Translations under genes and position numbers: made by a program
The notes under the pieces: model-generated
Told to the model about the DNA's origin: nothing
Database searches by the model: none
What the model saw: only the letters and a program-made list of their open reading frames with translations
Shown: in pieces, positions 56,303 through 64,000 of the stretch
Layout of the letters: every line of letters starts with the position of its first letter
Position numbering within the stretch: the stretch's first letter is position 1
Assembly: GCF_900107765.1 (NCBI RefSeq)
Contig: NZ_FNQY01000020.1
Span: 1-64,000, forward strand
Source: Arachidicoccus rhizosphaerae
GTDB taxonomy: Bacteria; Bacteroidota; Bacteroidia; Chitinophagales; Chitinophagaceae
Direction: 5' to 3'
Length of the DNA stretch: 64,000 nt

Positions 56303-57406
56303 ATGAATAACCGAACAAATCAAAAAAGCAGCCTGTTAATTTGGCTTTTAATGCTAGGTATGGCTTGTGCATTGCTAGGGGTCTCCTGTAAAAAAGATAC
56401 CTATATTACGGACGGCGGATTAGCAGAAGCAAATAGCCCTTTATCCACCTATGATTACCTGGCTGCAAATCAATATCATTATTTTGATACCTTAATTCAG
56501 ATTATTGATCATTTAGGGTTAAAAGATTCTGTTAATCAGGCAGGTACTTTCTTTGCCCCCACGGATTTTGCCATAAACCGCGTAATGCAGGCTAATAATA
56601 TGGCATCGCTAGATGATTTATACAGTAAAATTACCTCCAAGTTTTTAACACAATATATGTCCAGCGATAACAATCTGACTTTAGATAATGCATCAACCTC
56701 CGTTACAACTTTTTCCAATTGGGCAGGGAGCACTGCAGGATTTTCTAAAGTAGCCGGATCTTATTATGTGGCGAACTCTACGTTGACCTATTATACTTTG
56801 GAATATATAAAAATTAACGGAGCTCTGGACGGCTCAAGTGCGGCTGAACAGGACGATGAAGCTGATGCGGTATTAACCTGTCAGACTACTGGTATTAAGA
56901 CAGCATCCGGAACTAATTTGAATGTACTAGCTAATTCAGTGGCTTTAGACCTGGCATTACCTGCCCAGCCATCTAAAACTTTTAAATTTAATCTGGATGT
57001 GGTACAGAATGGAGATTATTCATCCACGGCATTGCAGCTAGATAGTGCAGCCATCGCCAGTTATTTCGGAGTTCCTGCCAATAAGATTAGTGATATGCTG
57101 GTTTCTGGTACAGATAGTATTGCCTATTATAATCTGCAGTCAGATGGAACTTATAGTAATGAATATACTGCAAATATGCCCGGATTTTGGATGGGTAGTA
57201 ATGGAGACGTTGTAAACTGGGGTGATGATGCATTTCTATATGGAGAGCTTGACCCTTATGCTTATATTCTTAGTGTGGGAGCCTACCCGGATAACCCAGT
57301 AGTAGGGGATACTTATACAATCCGCCCTGCAATAGTGTTGACAAAGGCAGATGGGTCTACCCAGGCGGCTATCTTTAAAATTAAAATAACGATTGTATCT
57401 CCTTGA
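56303..57406 (+). CDS. Lipoprotein with fasciclin (FAS1)-like and DUF4859-like domains
   Basis: 367 residues. The lipoprotein signal gives Cys29 ('LLGVSCKKDTY'). The N-terminal part (about 40-175) looks like a FAS1 domain: 'STYDYLAANQYHYFDTLIQI', 'GTFFAPTDFAINRVM' and a matching end strand. The C-terminal part (about 225-365) resembles DUF4859: 'YFGVPANKISDMLVSG', 'GFWMGSNGDVVNWGDDAFLYG' and 'GDTYTIRPAIVLT'. It lies 11 bases after SusD and precedes a DUF5007-like gene, so it probably fills the SusE/SusF place as a surface glycan-binding protein. Family names are from recalled patterns; binding is not shown. Confidence 0.75.
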   Translation: MNNRTNQKSSLLIWLLMLGMACALLGVSCKKDTYITDGGLAEANSPLSTYDYLAANQYHYFDTLIQIIDHLGLKDSVNQAGTFFAPTDFAINRVMQANNMASLDDLYSKITSKFLTQYMSSDNNLTLDNASTSVTTFSNWAGSTAGFSKVAGSYYVANSTLTYYTLEYIKINGALDGSSAAEQDDEADAVLTCQTTGIKTASGTNLNVLANSVALDLALPAQPSKTFKFNLDVVQNGDYSSTALQLDSAAIASYFGVPANKISDMLVSGTDSIAYYNLQSDGTYSNEYTANMPGFWMGSNGDVVNWGDDAFLYGELDPYAYILSVGAYPDNPVVGDTYTIRPAIVLTKADGSTQAAIFKIKITIVSP

Positions 57407-57469
57407 TAATGTTTCTATTATAAAACAAAATTGGACGATACAATTTTCCACCATCATAAACAACGAAAA

Positions 57470-58513
57470 ATGTTTAAGAGAATAAGAAACGGTTTAAAAA
57501 AGGGTATACCCAGACAAGAAGGTCTCTTGAAGGGTAAAATTAAATATATGGCTATTGTTTTGGCAGGGAGCCTGGCGGCAATTGCCGGTTGCCAGAAAGT
57601 CGTGCATGGCTATTTAAGTGATGATATATACTATCAGGTGAATCCTTTTGATGTACAACAGGGAGTGACCACTGTTTCAGCCGCATTGGTTCTCAATGGT
57701 TCGACCGCACCACTTCATGTAGATTTACTGGCATTAAGGGATGCTGATGGTAATGATGCAGACAGTGTTTTTACAACGCCAAGAAAGATCGTCACCTATA
57801 AATCTTCTGTAAATTATACAGATACGACCTTAGAAATGCTGGAGGCCAAGCTTAATGATAGTCTGGTTAGCCCATTTAATTTGGGTGAAATAGGAGGGAG
57901 ATTACAGTTTACGGCCGCAACTGCCTATGTGCCAACAGGAACTTATAATATGGATATTAAAGTTTCTAATGTCAACGGATCCAAAATTATAAAAAATGCC
58001 TGTGCGATTAATATCACAGGACTAGCTACGCCATATAGTATTGGCTATTTTAGCTATCGTCCTTATGATGATGAAGATAATATGATATTCAGAACTGAAT
58101 CGGATCCTTATTATTCTACTGTGGATATAGATTTTGATGCAGAAAGTGAAAATCAGATTATCCTAAAGTTTGTTGATAAAAACGGAGTGGCCTTTAATCC
58201 CAATAAAGGAGAGGTTAAGGATTTTTCCAATGAAAGTGCTGCCACTACTTATTTTCCCACCCTGCACATGTGGGCGCCTTTTTACAGCCAGGTCTATACT
58301 GATTCGTCCATTATTCAGAAACTTCCTGATGTAAACCTGTCTTTCCCTTATTTTTCATTACCTAATTACGCTGCGGGAGGTGGCGTAAGAATTGATAATA
58401 AGATATCCGGCATGAAGGGCTATGCCTACGTACAAATGGCTACCTATTTCGCCTTAAACACCAGGGGGACTTACACGATTACCGTTCATTTGTTACAGGA
58501 TACACATAAGTAA
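57470..58513 (+). CDS. Lipoprotein, DUF5007-like, PUL accessory
   Basis: 347 residues from the ATG at 57470; a TTG at 57431 in the same frame is unlikely. A lysine/arginine-rich start precedes the hydrophobic segment 'YMAIVLAGSLAAIAGCQK' (Cys41 as lipid site), which is unusually far from the start. The ATG at 57548 (residue 27) could also be the true start. The rest is all-beta, with an N-terminal Ig-like part ('YYQVNPFDVQQGVTTVSAAL') and a C-terminal part typical of DUF5007 as I recall it. It is the last gene of the SusC-SusD run and probably a surface-exposed binding protein. Confidence 0.72.
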   Translation: MFKRIRNGLKKGIPRQEGLLKGKIKYMAIVLAGSLAAIAGCQKVVHGYLSDDIYYQVNPFDVQQGVTTVSAALVLNGSTAPLHVDLLALRDADGNDADSVFTTPRKIVTYKSSVNYTDTTLEMLEAKLNDSLVSPFNLGEIGGRLQFTAATAYVPTGTYNMDIKVSNVNGSKIIKNACAINITGLATPYSIGYFSYRPYDDEDNMIFRTESDPYYSTVDIDFDAESENQIILKFVDKNGVAFNPNKGEVKDFSNESAATTYFPTLHMWAPFYSQVYTDSSIIQKLPDVNLSFPYFSLPNYAAGGGVRIDNKISGMKGYAYVQMATYFALNTRGTYTITVHLLQDTHK

Positions 58514-58841
58514 GATAGCAGGGGGAAATGGAAGCTATATTATCGCCAGTTATCTAATAGGTGTCTTATCTGGGTGAATAATTGTTTAAATTTAGGAGTT
58601 GTCATTAAGGGCAAATTTTGGAAACCGGTGAAGCTCTTGATAGTTTTAAAGGGGTCTGGAAATTTTAATAGCATAACGAATTGTTTTTGTGAGGTTATGA
58701 TTGTTTCATGAGATCCAGGCATTTGAATAAATTAGACATGGAATTTAGCAATACAAAGATATTGGATCACCAATTATCAGTTCGGCACTATGTTAATTGA
58801 TAACTATTTGTTGATTTTGCCTGTTTAAAGTATGTTGAGTT
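58514..58841. other. Intergenic between convergent genes
   Basis: 328 bases between the ends of the DUF5007-like gene and the ABC-F gene. I see no gene and no strong terminator hairpin. Confidence 0.5.
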
Positions 58842-60539
58842 TTAGGAGGCAAAGGGTACTATTTTGCCTCCTTCGTTTATAAGTAAACGGTCTGTCATGT
58901 TTATTTCTTCGAGAAATTGAATATCGTGACTACTAACAAGTAATGTTCCTTTATAGGATTTTATAGCTGTAGTAAGTATTTCTAAATGGGCCAGGTCAAG
59001 GTTATTGGTGGGCTCATCCAGAATTAGGATATCGGGAGCCTGCTTTCTCAGTTGTAATGTACATAATGCCAGTCGCATGCGTTCTCCTCCACTTAAATTT
59101 AGACATCTCCTGTCCCAATAGTCCACAGTAAATAAGAATCGGGTCAAAATAATACCAACTTCACTGGGGAGGCATTCAGGTGATTTATAGGACATGGCCT
59201 GCTCGAAAATAGTTAAATTATTATTGATCAGGGTATAATCCTGGTCTAGTGTTAAAATGGTAAGGGGTTGCGGCTTTCCTATTTGTTTATCCTGGCTGTT
59301 CCAATACCGAAAATGTCCTTGGTCTGGCTGTAGTTTTTCTGCTATTAGTGCAAATAAAGTGGATTTTCCACTGCCATTCTTTCCTTCTATAATACAGCGA
59401 ATACCACTTGGGATTTTAAAAGTAAGTGGTATGCTCCAAATTGGTCTTTGACCCGGTATTGGCTTTGAATGGTTAGGATAAGAAAAATTAAGATCTGTAG
59501 CCTCCAATAATATTTTGCCAATTGGACGCTTACTGTCTTCTACTTCAAAGCGCATCGCCTCTTTTCTTCGTTGCTGATTACGCAATTCACTTAGATCAGC
59601 CTTTATTCCACTCAGTTTCTTATGGTGACTTTCTAATAGGTCTGCTCTGCTGTTTTCTGCCTTTCCTTGAAGACTGTGCTGTAATATGGTAGGCAGGCCA
59701 GCTTTTTGCTGCTTCTGCTTTCCACGGCTATCTTGTTTTTGTTTACGTTCTAAGGCTTGCCTTTGCGTCCTTTCTGCTGCTTTAAGGATCTGGGACTTTG
59801 TGCTTAACTGTCTTTCTAGTGCCGCTTCGTGTTTAGCTTGTTCCATAAGGAAAAAATCGTAATTGCCTCCATATAAAGTAAGCCCTTGATTATCAAGTTG
59901 AAGTATGTGTTGCATTCTGTCTAAGAGCGCCCGGTCATGAGTTACAATGAGTGCGGTTCCTGAAAATCCCTGCAGGTAATCGTAAAGTCTGCTTCTGGAT
60001 TCCAAGTCCAGATGGTTAGTTGGCTCATCTAATAAGATAAATGATGGGTTGTGTAGACTTAAACCGCTAAGTAAAACCTTGGTTTTCATTCCGCCACTTA
60101 ACTTGGACAGGAAGGTACCGGGCGCTACCTGACCTTGAGCAGTGATGTTTCCTGATTTAAGTCCCCATTTATTTAAAGCTATTATAAGGCGCTCCTCCAG
60201 ATCCCATTGGTCGGCCAGAATTTCAAAATTATGAGGAGAAGTGTTCCCATTTAGAATTTCGTACAAGGCTTGTAGTGCAGGTTGAATTTCCAGGACTTCC
60301 GCCACAGTTAACTGGTCAAACTGTCCATAATGCTGGGGGACATAATGGAGTGGTTCTTGGCAAGTTATTTTGCCTAACGTAGGTTGAAGTTTGCCTGCAA
60401 TAAGCTGCAGCAGCGTAGATTTGCCGCTTCCATTGGCGCCGACCACCCCAGTAAGGCCTGGAGGAAGACTTAAATTTAAATCTTTTAATAAAACAGGACA
60501 GTTTGGATGGCTATAGGTCAGCTGATCTAGATGTAACAT
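58842..60539 (-). CDS. ABC-F family ATPase (ribosome-associated type)
   Basis: 565 residues, cytoplasmic, with two ABC ATPase domains and no membrane segments. First domain: Walker A 'GANGSGKST' (34-42), signature 'LSGGMKT' (147-153), 'DEPTNHLDLE' (171-180). A basic, Gln/Lys-rich linker (about 230-330) joins the domains. Second domain: 'GKNGSGKST' (386-394), 'LSGGERMRL' (482-490), 'DEPTNNLDL' (508-516). ABC-F proteins act on the ribosome, some rescuing stalled translation and some giving resistance to antibiotics that bind the large subunit. Which type this is cannot be told from sequence alone. The long leader and strong promoter upstream are reminiscent of drug-inducible ABC-F genes. Confidence 0.9.
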   Translation of the reverse strand: MLHLDQLTYSHPNCPVLLKDLNLSLPPGLTGVVGANGSGKSTLLQLIAGKLQPTLGKITCQEPLHYVPQHYGQFDQLTVAEVLEIQPALQALYEILNGNTSPHNFEILADQWDLEERLIIALNKWGLKSGNITAQGQVAPGTFLSKLSGGMKTKVLLSGLSLHNPSFILLDEPTNHLDLESRSRLYDYLQGFSGTALIVTHDRALLDRMQHILQLDNQGLTLYGGNYDFFLMEQAKHEAALERQLSTKSQILKAAERTQRQALERKQKQDSRGKQKQQKAGLPTILQHSLQGKAENSRADLLESHHKKLSGIKADLSELRNQQRRKEAMRFEVEDSKRPIGKILLEATDLNFSYPNHSKPIPGQRPIWSIPLTFKIPSGIRCIIEGKNGSGKSTLFALIAEKLQPDQGHFRYWNSQDKQIGKPQPLTILTLDQDYTLINNNLTIFEQAMSYKSPECLPSEVGIILTRFLFTVDYWDRRCLNLSGGERMRLALCTLQLRKQAPDILILDEPTNNLDLAHLEILTTAIKSYKGTLLVSSHDIQFLEEINMTDRLLINEGGKIVPFAS

Positions 60540-60757
60540 AATTTCTTTTCTTGGGAATTAGCAACCAGACTTAAAAAGGATTTCTAAATCCGATAAGCTT
60601 GGATAAACTAACGATAATAAAAATAAAATGAGAATTTTAATCGCTAAGTATAAATTGTACAGTTAGGCCATGTACAACTCAACTCGTCCTTTTGGGAATA
60701 AGGATTACAGATTATTATTGGAAAAGAAACTATAATTTCATCGGAGTATTTTTCTCT
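60540..60757 (-). promoter_or_regulatory. Long 5' leader of ABC-F gene, possible attenuator
   Basis: If transcription starts near 60758, the leader is about 218 bases. On the minus strand it holds TTGTACA (complement of 60672-60678) pairing with TGTACAA (complement of 60655-60661), and later GGATT-TAGA-AATCC followed by TTTTT (complement of about 60574-60592), a small terminator-like hairpin. An upstream AATCC (complement of about 60701-60705) could pair instead with the GGATT arm. Two tiny frames, ATG-AAA-TTA-TAG and ATG-GCC-TAA, also occur. Regulation is inferred, not shown. Confidence 0.35.
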
Positions 60758-60764
60758 TAGAGTG

Positions 60765-60797
60765 CAAAGGTATAAATTTTTATTTTAAATGTTCAAA
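60765..60797 (-). promoter_or_regulatory. Consensus Bacteroidota promoter for ABC-F gene
   Basis: On the minus strand TTTG (complement of 60794-60797) is followed after 21 bases by TACCTTTG (complement of 60765-60772), an exact match to the housekeeping consensus. It is the best promoter match in the window. Confidence 0.62.
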
Positions 60798-62229
60798 AAA
60801 ATAAATCAGAATTTTATAATGAAATAAATTTGAGAGAATAAGCCTTCATTTAACAAATTTATTGTTATGATGCTATTTTGCTGTTTATTAAAATTGGAAT
60901 CCTAATGAAAATGTATTTCTTTTAAACTGGAACTGTACCGCCTAAATGACTAATTACGAGATATTAGTATATATCTGTTTCAGTATTTTGAAGAAAATTA
61001 TCATTTCATAAGATACTGTAATATTGTAAAACTGATTAGTTTGTTATTTCATGAAAGATCATTCCTTCCTTGCCTATATAATTGCAATAGTAAAATAAAC
61101 GGATTGATTGGGAATCGTACTGCATAAGTTTAAATTTTCTTGCTTCAATTATTAAAAATATCAGCTATGTTGGTAATAAAATATAAAACCTTTTGTATTA
61201 GTTATTTTTCAATAATATTATCAAAAACAATCCTGTTGCTGATAAATATTCAAATTAACTGGTGCATTCATAAAGGAAGGTATAGCTCTTGAAAACCTTG
61301 ATATGCTTGTTGGTGAAATATTGGTTCATCTAAGCAACGCACTCGAGGAGGCGACTCGAATTATTACTTGGTTTGTAGACTGAACAACCTGTGTTAATTG
61401 TTGTTGTTTATGAATTGCAAAGTTTTACTGTCATGCAAAATAAGACGCTTCCGGTTAATCGAGTTTTTTTTTCAATCCAATTTTTTAAGCACTGAACAGA
61501 CAATTGTGAAGTGTTGGGGATAACACGTGACCTGAAAACTGTCTGGATAAGATTGGAATCAACGGTATAGTGTATAATAAGAGGGTAAACTATGATTGAA
61601 TGGTCTAACTTGGGCTATTTATCTAAAAAAGTTCTAATTGCGGCTACGTGGTATATTAATGCATAGTTTGCAGAACCAGAACTTTTGCTTTTTATCATGC
61701 CCATCATTAAAGACGAATCGCAAAATATATTAGCCAAATAAGGTGGAAATTTCGATTGAATTAAACGTTGGAGAAAGTGCTAAATGATGGAAGATTAAGA
61801 AACCTTTTGAGTTTCAATTGTTTTAATAAATCCTTTTTTCAAGGTTGGGCTTAATAGGCTAAGTGAGATTCATTGAACTTTGATTCTAAAAGTTGTACAT
61901 TCTGCCAATTTGCTATCATTTCCTCTGAAATTCAATAGGAGTAAAGGTTTAAAGCTGTACGCCGATTGTGAATTATTTTTAAAATAATTACTGGTTGCAG
62001 GAGTAATTGTCATTAAAAAAGGGTGTTATTTCTATTAAATGTTTGCTAATATGAAAATATATTTGAATTATTTCAGTTATTGAAAAATAAAATAGTATCT
62101 TTCGTCCTCAATTATGAATTATTGTTATTAGTATGTCTTTCTGAACAGAATGCGTGTATATCTAGGAATTAATTTTATACACTTAAAGATAAGACAGTCA
62201 ATCATTTTGGCAATTATTCAAGTCTACCT
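60798..62229. other. Gene-poor AT-rich region
   Basis: About 1.4 kb with stops in all frames I followed. The longest suggestive stretch (61240-61380) gives about 44 codons ending at 61381 with no family resemblance. A TATATTTG (-7-like) at 62058-62065 lies 165 bases ahead of the next gene but lacks a correctly spaced TTTG. No tRNA, repeat array or terminator was recognised. It may be decayed coding sequence. Confidence 0.4.
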
Positions 62230-63495
62230 ATGAAAATTGATTTTGCGAAAGCATCTTTTAAAGATTTTGAAAATATAGAACATTATAGTGTATGGCAAAG
62301 AGCAGATATTCACTATGAGTTCCTGGAATACATGAAACGAAATGGACACCTCAATTATCGCCTTTTAGGCAATAGTGGTTGTGGTCCTGTCTTGGAATTG
62401 GAAAGGGCGGATTTAACTGGTAAAAATCAATATATCAGTCTGGTCTCGAATGATTATCTGGGATTTACACAGCATCCCAAAGTCAAAGAGGCATCCATAA
62501 AAGCTATTGAGCAGTATGGAACTGGTGCAGGGGCATCTCCGCTTATTGGTGGATATTATAGTTATCATAAGGAAATTGAAGATACGCTGTGTGAGTTCTT
62601 TAACAGAGAGCCAGGGTCTGCCATCATATATAATACTGGTTATACAGCCAATAGCTCCTCATTAATGAGTCTATTGCAAAAAGAAGATATTGCTATTGTT
62701 GATATGGCAGTTCATGCAAGCGTATATGAGGGAATTCAGCTTACAAATACCAAACGTTTTTTGCATAATAATCTGGATGACTTGGAAAGGATTCTTAAAA
62801 TGGTTCAGGACAAGTACCGAACAAAACTGATTATTGTTGATGGGATCTATTCGCAGGATGGTGATATGGTTAAGTTGCCTGATATTTATCAATTGGCACG
62901 TAAATACGATGCTTTAATTATGGTAGATGATGCGCACGGAATAGGGGTAATTGGTGAAAAGGGTAAGGGTGTATTGAAGCATTATGAAATGATGGATAAA
63001 GTCGATTTTATTACGGGTACTTTCTCTAAAACATTCGCAAACATTGGCGGATTTGTCATTTCAAATCCTCATATGTCTGCATTTTTGCAATATCAGTCCA
63101 GACAAAATGCTTTTTCAGCTACTTCATCACCTGCTGTGGCGGGTGTAAGTGTTGCTATTCGCTTATTGGAACAAGAGCCTGAATGGCAGGCTAAATTATG
63201 GGAAAATATTAATCATCTAAAAAAAGGCTTAAAGGTTCTGGGTTTGGATGTAGGAAATAGCCAATCTGCTATTGTTCCTGTAAAAATAGGAAATCCACAT
63301 ACAACCAGTGAACTGGGTAATATATTATTGGATCACGGTATCTATACAAATCCAATTCTCTATCCCGCGGTTTCTAAAAAGGACGCACGTATTAGAATGA
63401 GTATCATGGCAACTCATACAATAGCGCAACTTGATAAGGTTCTGGAAGGATTTGAGCATGCGGATAAAAAATTAAAAATTTCAAAAAATAAATAG
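62230..63495 (+). CDS. Alpha-oxoamine synthase family PLP enzyme (AONS/KBL/SPT-like)
   Basis: 421 residues, cytoplasmic. It belongs to the fold-type I enzymes that join an amino acid to an acyl-CoA or acyl carrier protein thioester with loss of CO2. Visible motifs: 'ISLVSNDYLGFTQHPKV' (69-85), 'GTGAGASPLIGGYYSYH' (97-113), His162 in 'AVHASVYEG' stacking on PLP, 'VDDAHGIGVIG' (232-242) with Asp234 and His236, and the PLP lysine Lys267 in 'GTFSKTFANIGGF'. The N-terminal 60 residues are an extension not found in BioF. It is not beside biotin genes, so BioF activity is not assumed. A TetR-type regulator gene begins 14 bases after it. Confidence 0.88.
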   Translation: MKIDFAKASFKDFENIEHYSVWQRADIHYEFLEYMKRNGHLNYRLLGNSGCGPVLELERADLTGKNQYISLVSNDYLGFTQHPKVKEASIKAIEQYGTGAGASPLIGGYYSYHKEIEDTLCEFFNREPGSAIIYNTGYTANSSSLMSLLQKEDIAIVDMAVHASVYEGIQLTNTKRFLHNNLDDLERILKMVQDKYRTKLIIVDGIYSQDGDMVKLPDIYQLARKYDALIMVDDAHGIGVIGEKGKGVLKHYEMMDKVDFITGTFSKTFANIGGFVISNPHMSAFLQYQSRQNAFSATSSPAVAGVSVAIRLLEQEPEWQAKLWENINHLKKGLKVLGLDVGNSQSAIVPVKIGNPHTTSELGNILLDHGIYTNPILYPAVSKKDARIRMSIMATHTIAQLDKVLEGFEHADKKLKISKNK

Positions 63496-63509
63496 TAAAA
63501 ATTTAAATC

Positions 63510-64000
63510 ATGGCAAGAAAGGTAACAGACGGCCCCATCAGGAATAAAGAAAGAACCAAGGGGAAGATTTTGGAAGCAGTTGGCAAAATCATTCGTACTG
63601 AAGGATATAAAGGTTTAATTGTAAACCGTATTGGTAAAGCCTCTAGATTGGATAACAAGCTGATCTACCTTTATTTCGGAAATGTGGATCGTTTGGTTGA
63701 ATTGTATGTTAAGAGTAAAGATTACTGGAATAACATCCCACAAGATTTAATTGATGAGGTGAATGCAAATCCGATTTTAGAAAAAGAATCTGTGATTTCC
63801 ATTATGGAACATCAGATGGATTTTATCTTTAATTCGGAAGAATTACAAAAGATATTACTCTGGGAAATTAGTGAAGAAAGCCAATTGATGCGCGAAATTG
63901 CGGATGGCAGAGAAGAGTTTGGGGAAACTTTGTTTAAAAAATCTAAATCCACTTTCAGAAATACTGATGTGAATTTCAGAGCTACGGAAGCACTGCTTAT
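63510..64000 (+). CDS. TetR/AcrR-family transcriptional regulator (3' end outside window)
   Basis: 163 complete codons before the window edge, starting at ATG 63510. The N terminus holds a TetR-type DNA-binding domain: 'KERTKGKILEAVGKIIRTEG', 'LIVNRIGKASRLDNKLIYLY' and 'FGNVDRLVELYV'. The helix-turn-helix is at about residues 36-58. The rest is helical, as expected for the ligand-binding domain. The 14-base gap to the PLP-enzyme gene implies cotranscription, so it may control that operon in response to a small molecule. The frame is open to position 64000. Confidence 0.85.
   Translation, partial: MARKVTDGPIRNKERTKGKILEAVGKIIRTEGYKGLIVNRIGKASRLDNKLIYLYFGNVDRLVELYVKSKDYWNNIPQDLIDEVNANPILEKESVISIMEHQMDFIFNSEELQKILLWEISEESQLMREIADGREEFGETLFKKSKSTFRNTDVNFRATEALL

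Noticed and set aside
60540-60757. Leader peptides of 2-3 codons in the ABC-F leader as genes
   Set aside because: Such tiny frames occur by chance often; mentioned only as part of the leader.
1-64000. CRISPR arrays, tRNA or rRNA genes
   Set aside because: No regularly spaced direct repeats and no tRNA-like T-loop or rRNA sequence were recognised by eye in the gaps.

Overview
The window looks like a chromosomal stretch from a Bacteroidota bacterium, most likely a soil or plant-associated member of the Chitinophagaceae (family-level placement is inference). The reasons are four SusC-type TonB-dependent receptors with four SusD-type lipoproteins, one C-terminal type IX secretion (T9SS) sorting domain, several promoters of the Bacteroidota type (TTTG, 19-21 bases, TAnnTTTG), moderate G+C, and few Shine-Dalgarno sequences.

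Layout. 1-175 is the tail of a DDE transposase. 471-5062 (minus) holds apolipoprotein N-acyltransferase (lnt) and a T9SS-exported propeller protein. 5926-27692 (plus) is a large polysaccharide-utilisation locus (PUL): an ECF sigma factor with no anti-sigma gene, a GH92 mannosidase, a SusD, two small lipoproteins, a SusC/SusD pair, a further SusC, a ricin-lectin/propeller protein, a GH78 rhamnosidase-like enzyme and a second GH92 with its own promoter. This suggests a mannose- and rhamnose-containing glycan as substrate. 28105-32733 (minus) is an unknown 618-residue protein followed by a coenzyme-B12-dependent ribonucleotide reductase (nrdJ) that is split by one in-frame TAG codon. 33100-34030 is a decayed copy of the 3' end of the second GH92 gene and its downstream flank, so the nrdJ block lies between two direct repeats.

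34196-45794 is a second glycan locus: SusC/SusD (minus), divergent from a GH2 beta-galactosidase, with a GH29 alpha-L-fucosidase and an SGNH esterase. xseA/xseB (46043-47747) is a housekeeping interruption. 47927-58513 is a third glycan locus: a GH51 alpha-L-arabinofuranosidase divergent from SusC-SusD-FAS1/DUF4859-DUF5007, pointing to arabinose-containing polymers.

The right end holds an ABC-F ATPase (minus) with a near-consensus promoter and a leader of about 220 bases, a gene-poor 1.4-kb AT-rich stretch, and an alpha-oxoamine-synthase-like PLP enzyme followed 14 bases later by a TetR-family regulator cut by the window edge. I saw no tRNA, rRNA or CRISPR array. The most notable points are the amber codon in nrdJ, the GH92 duplication bracketing it, the SusD-first PUL order, two propeller proteins of unproven activity, and the ABC-F leader.
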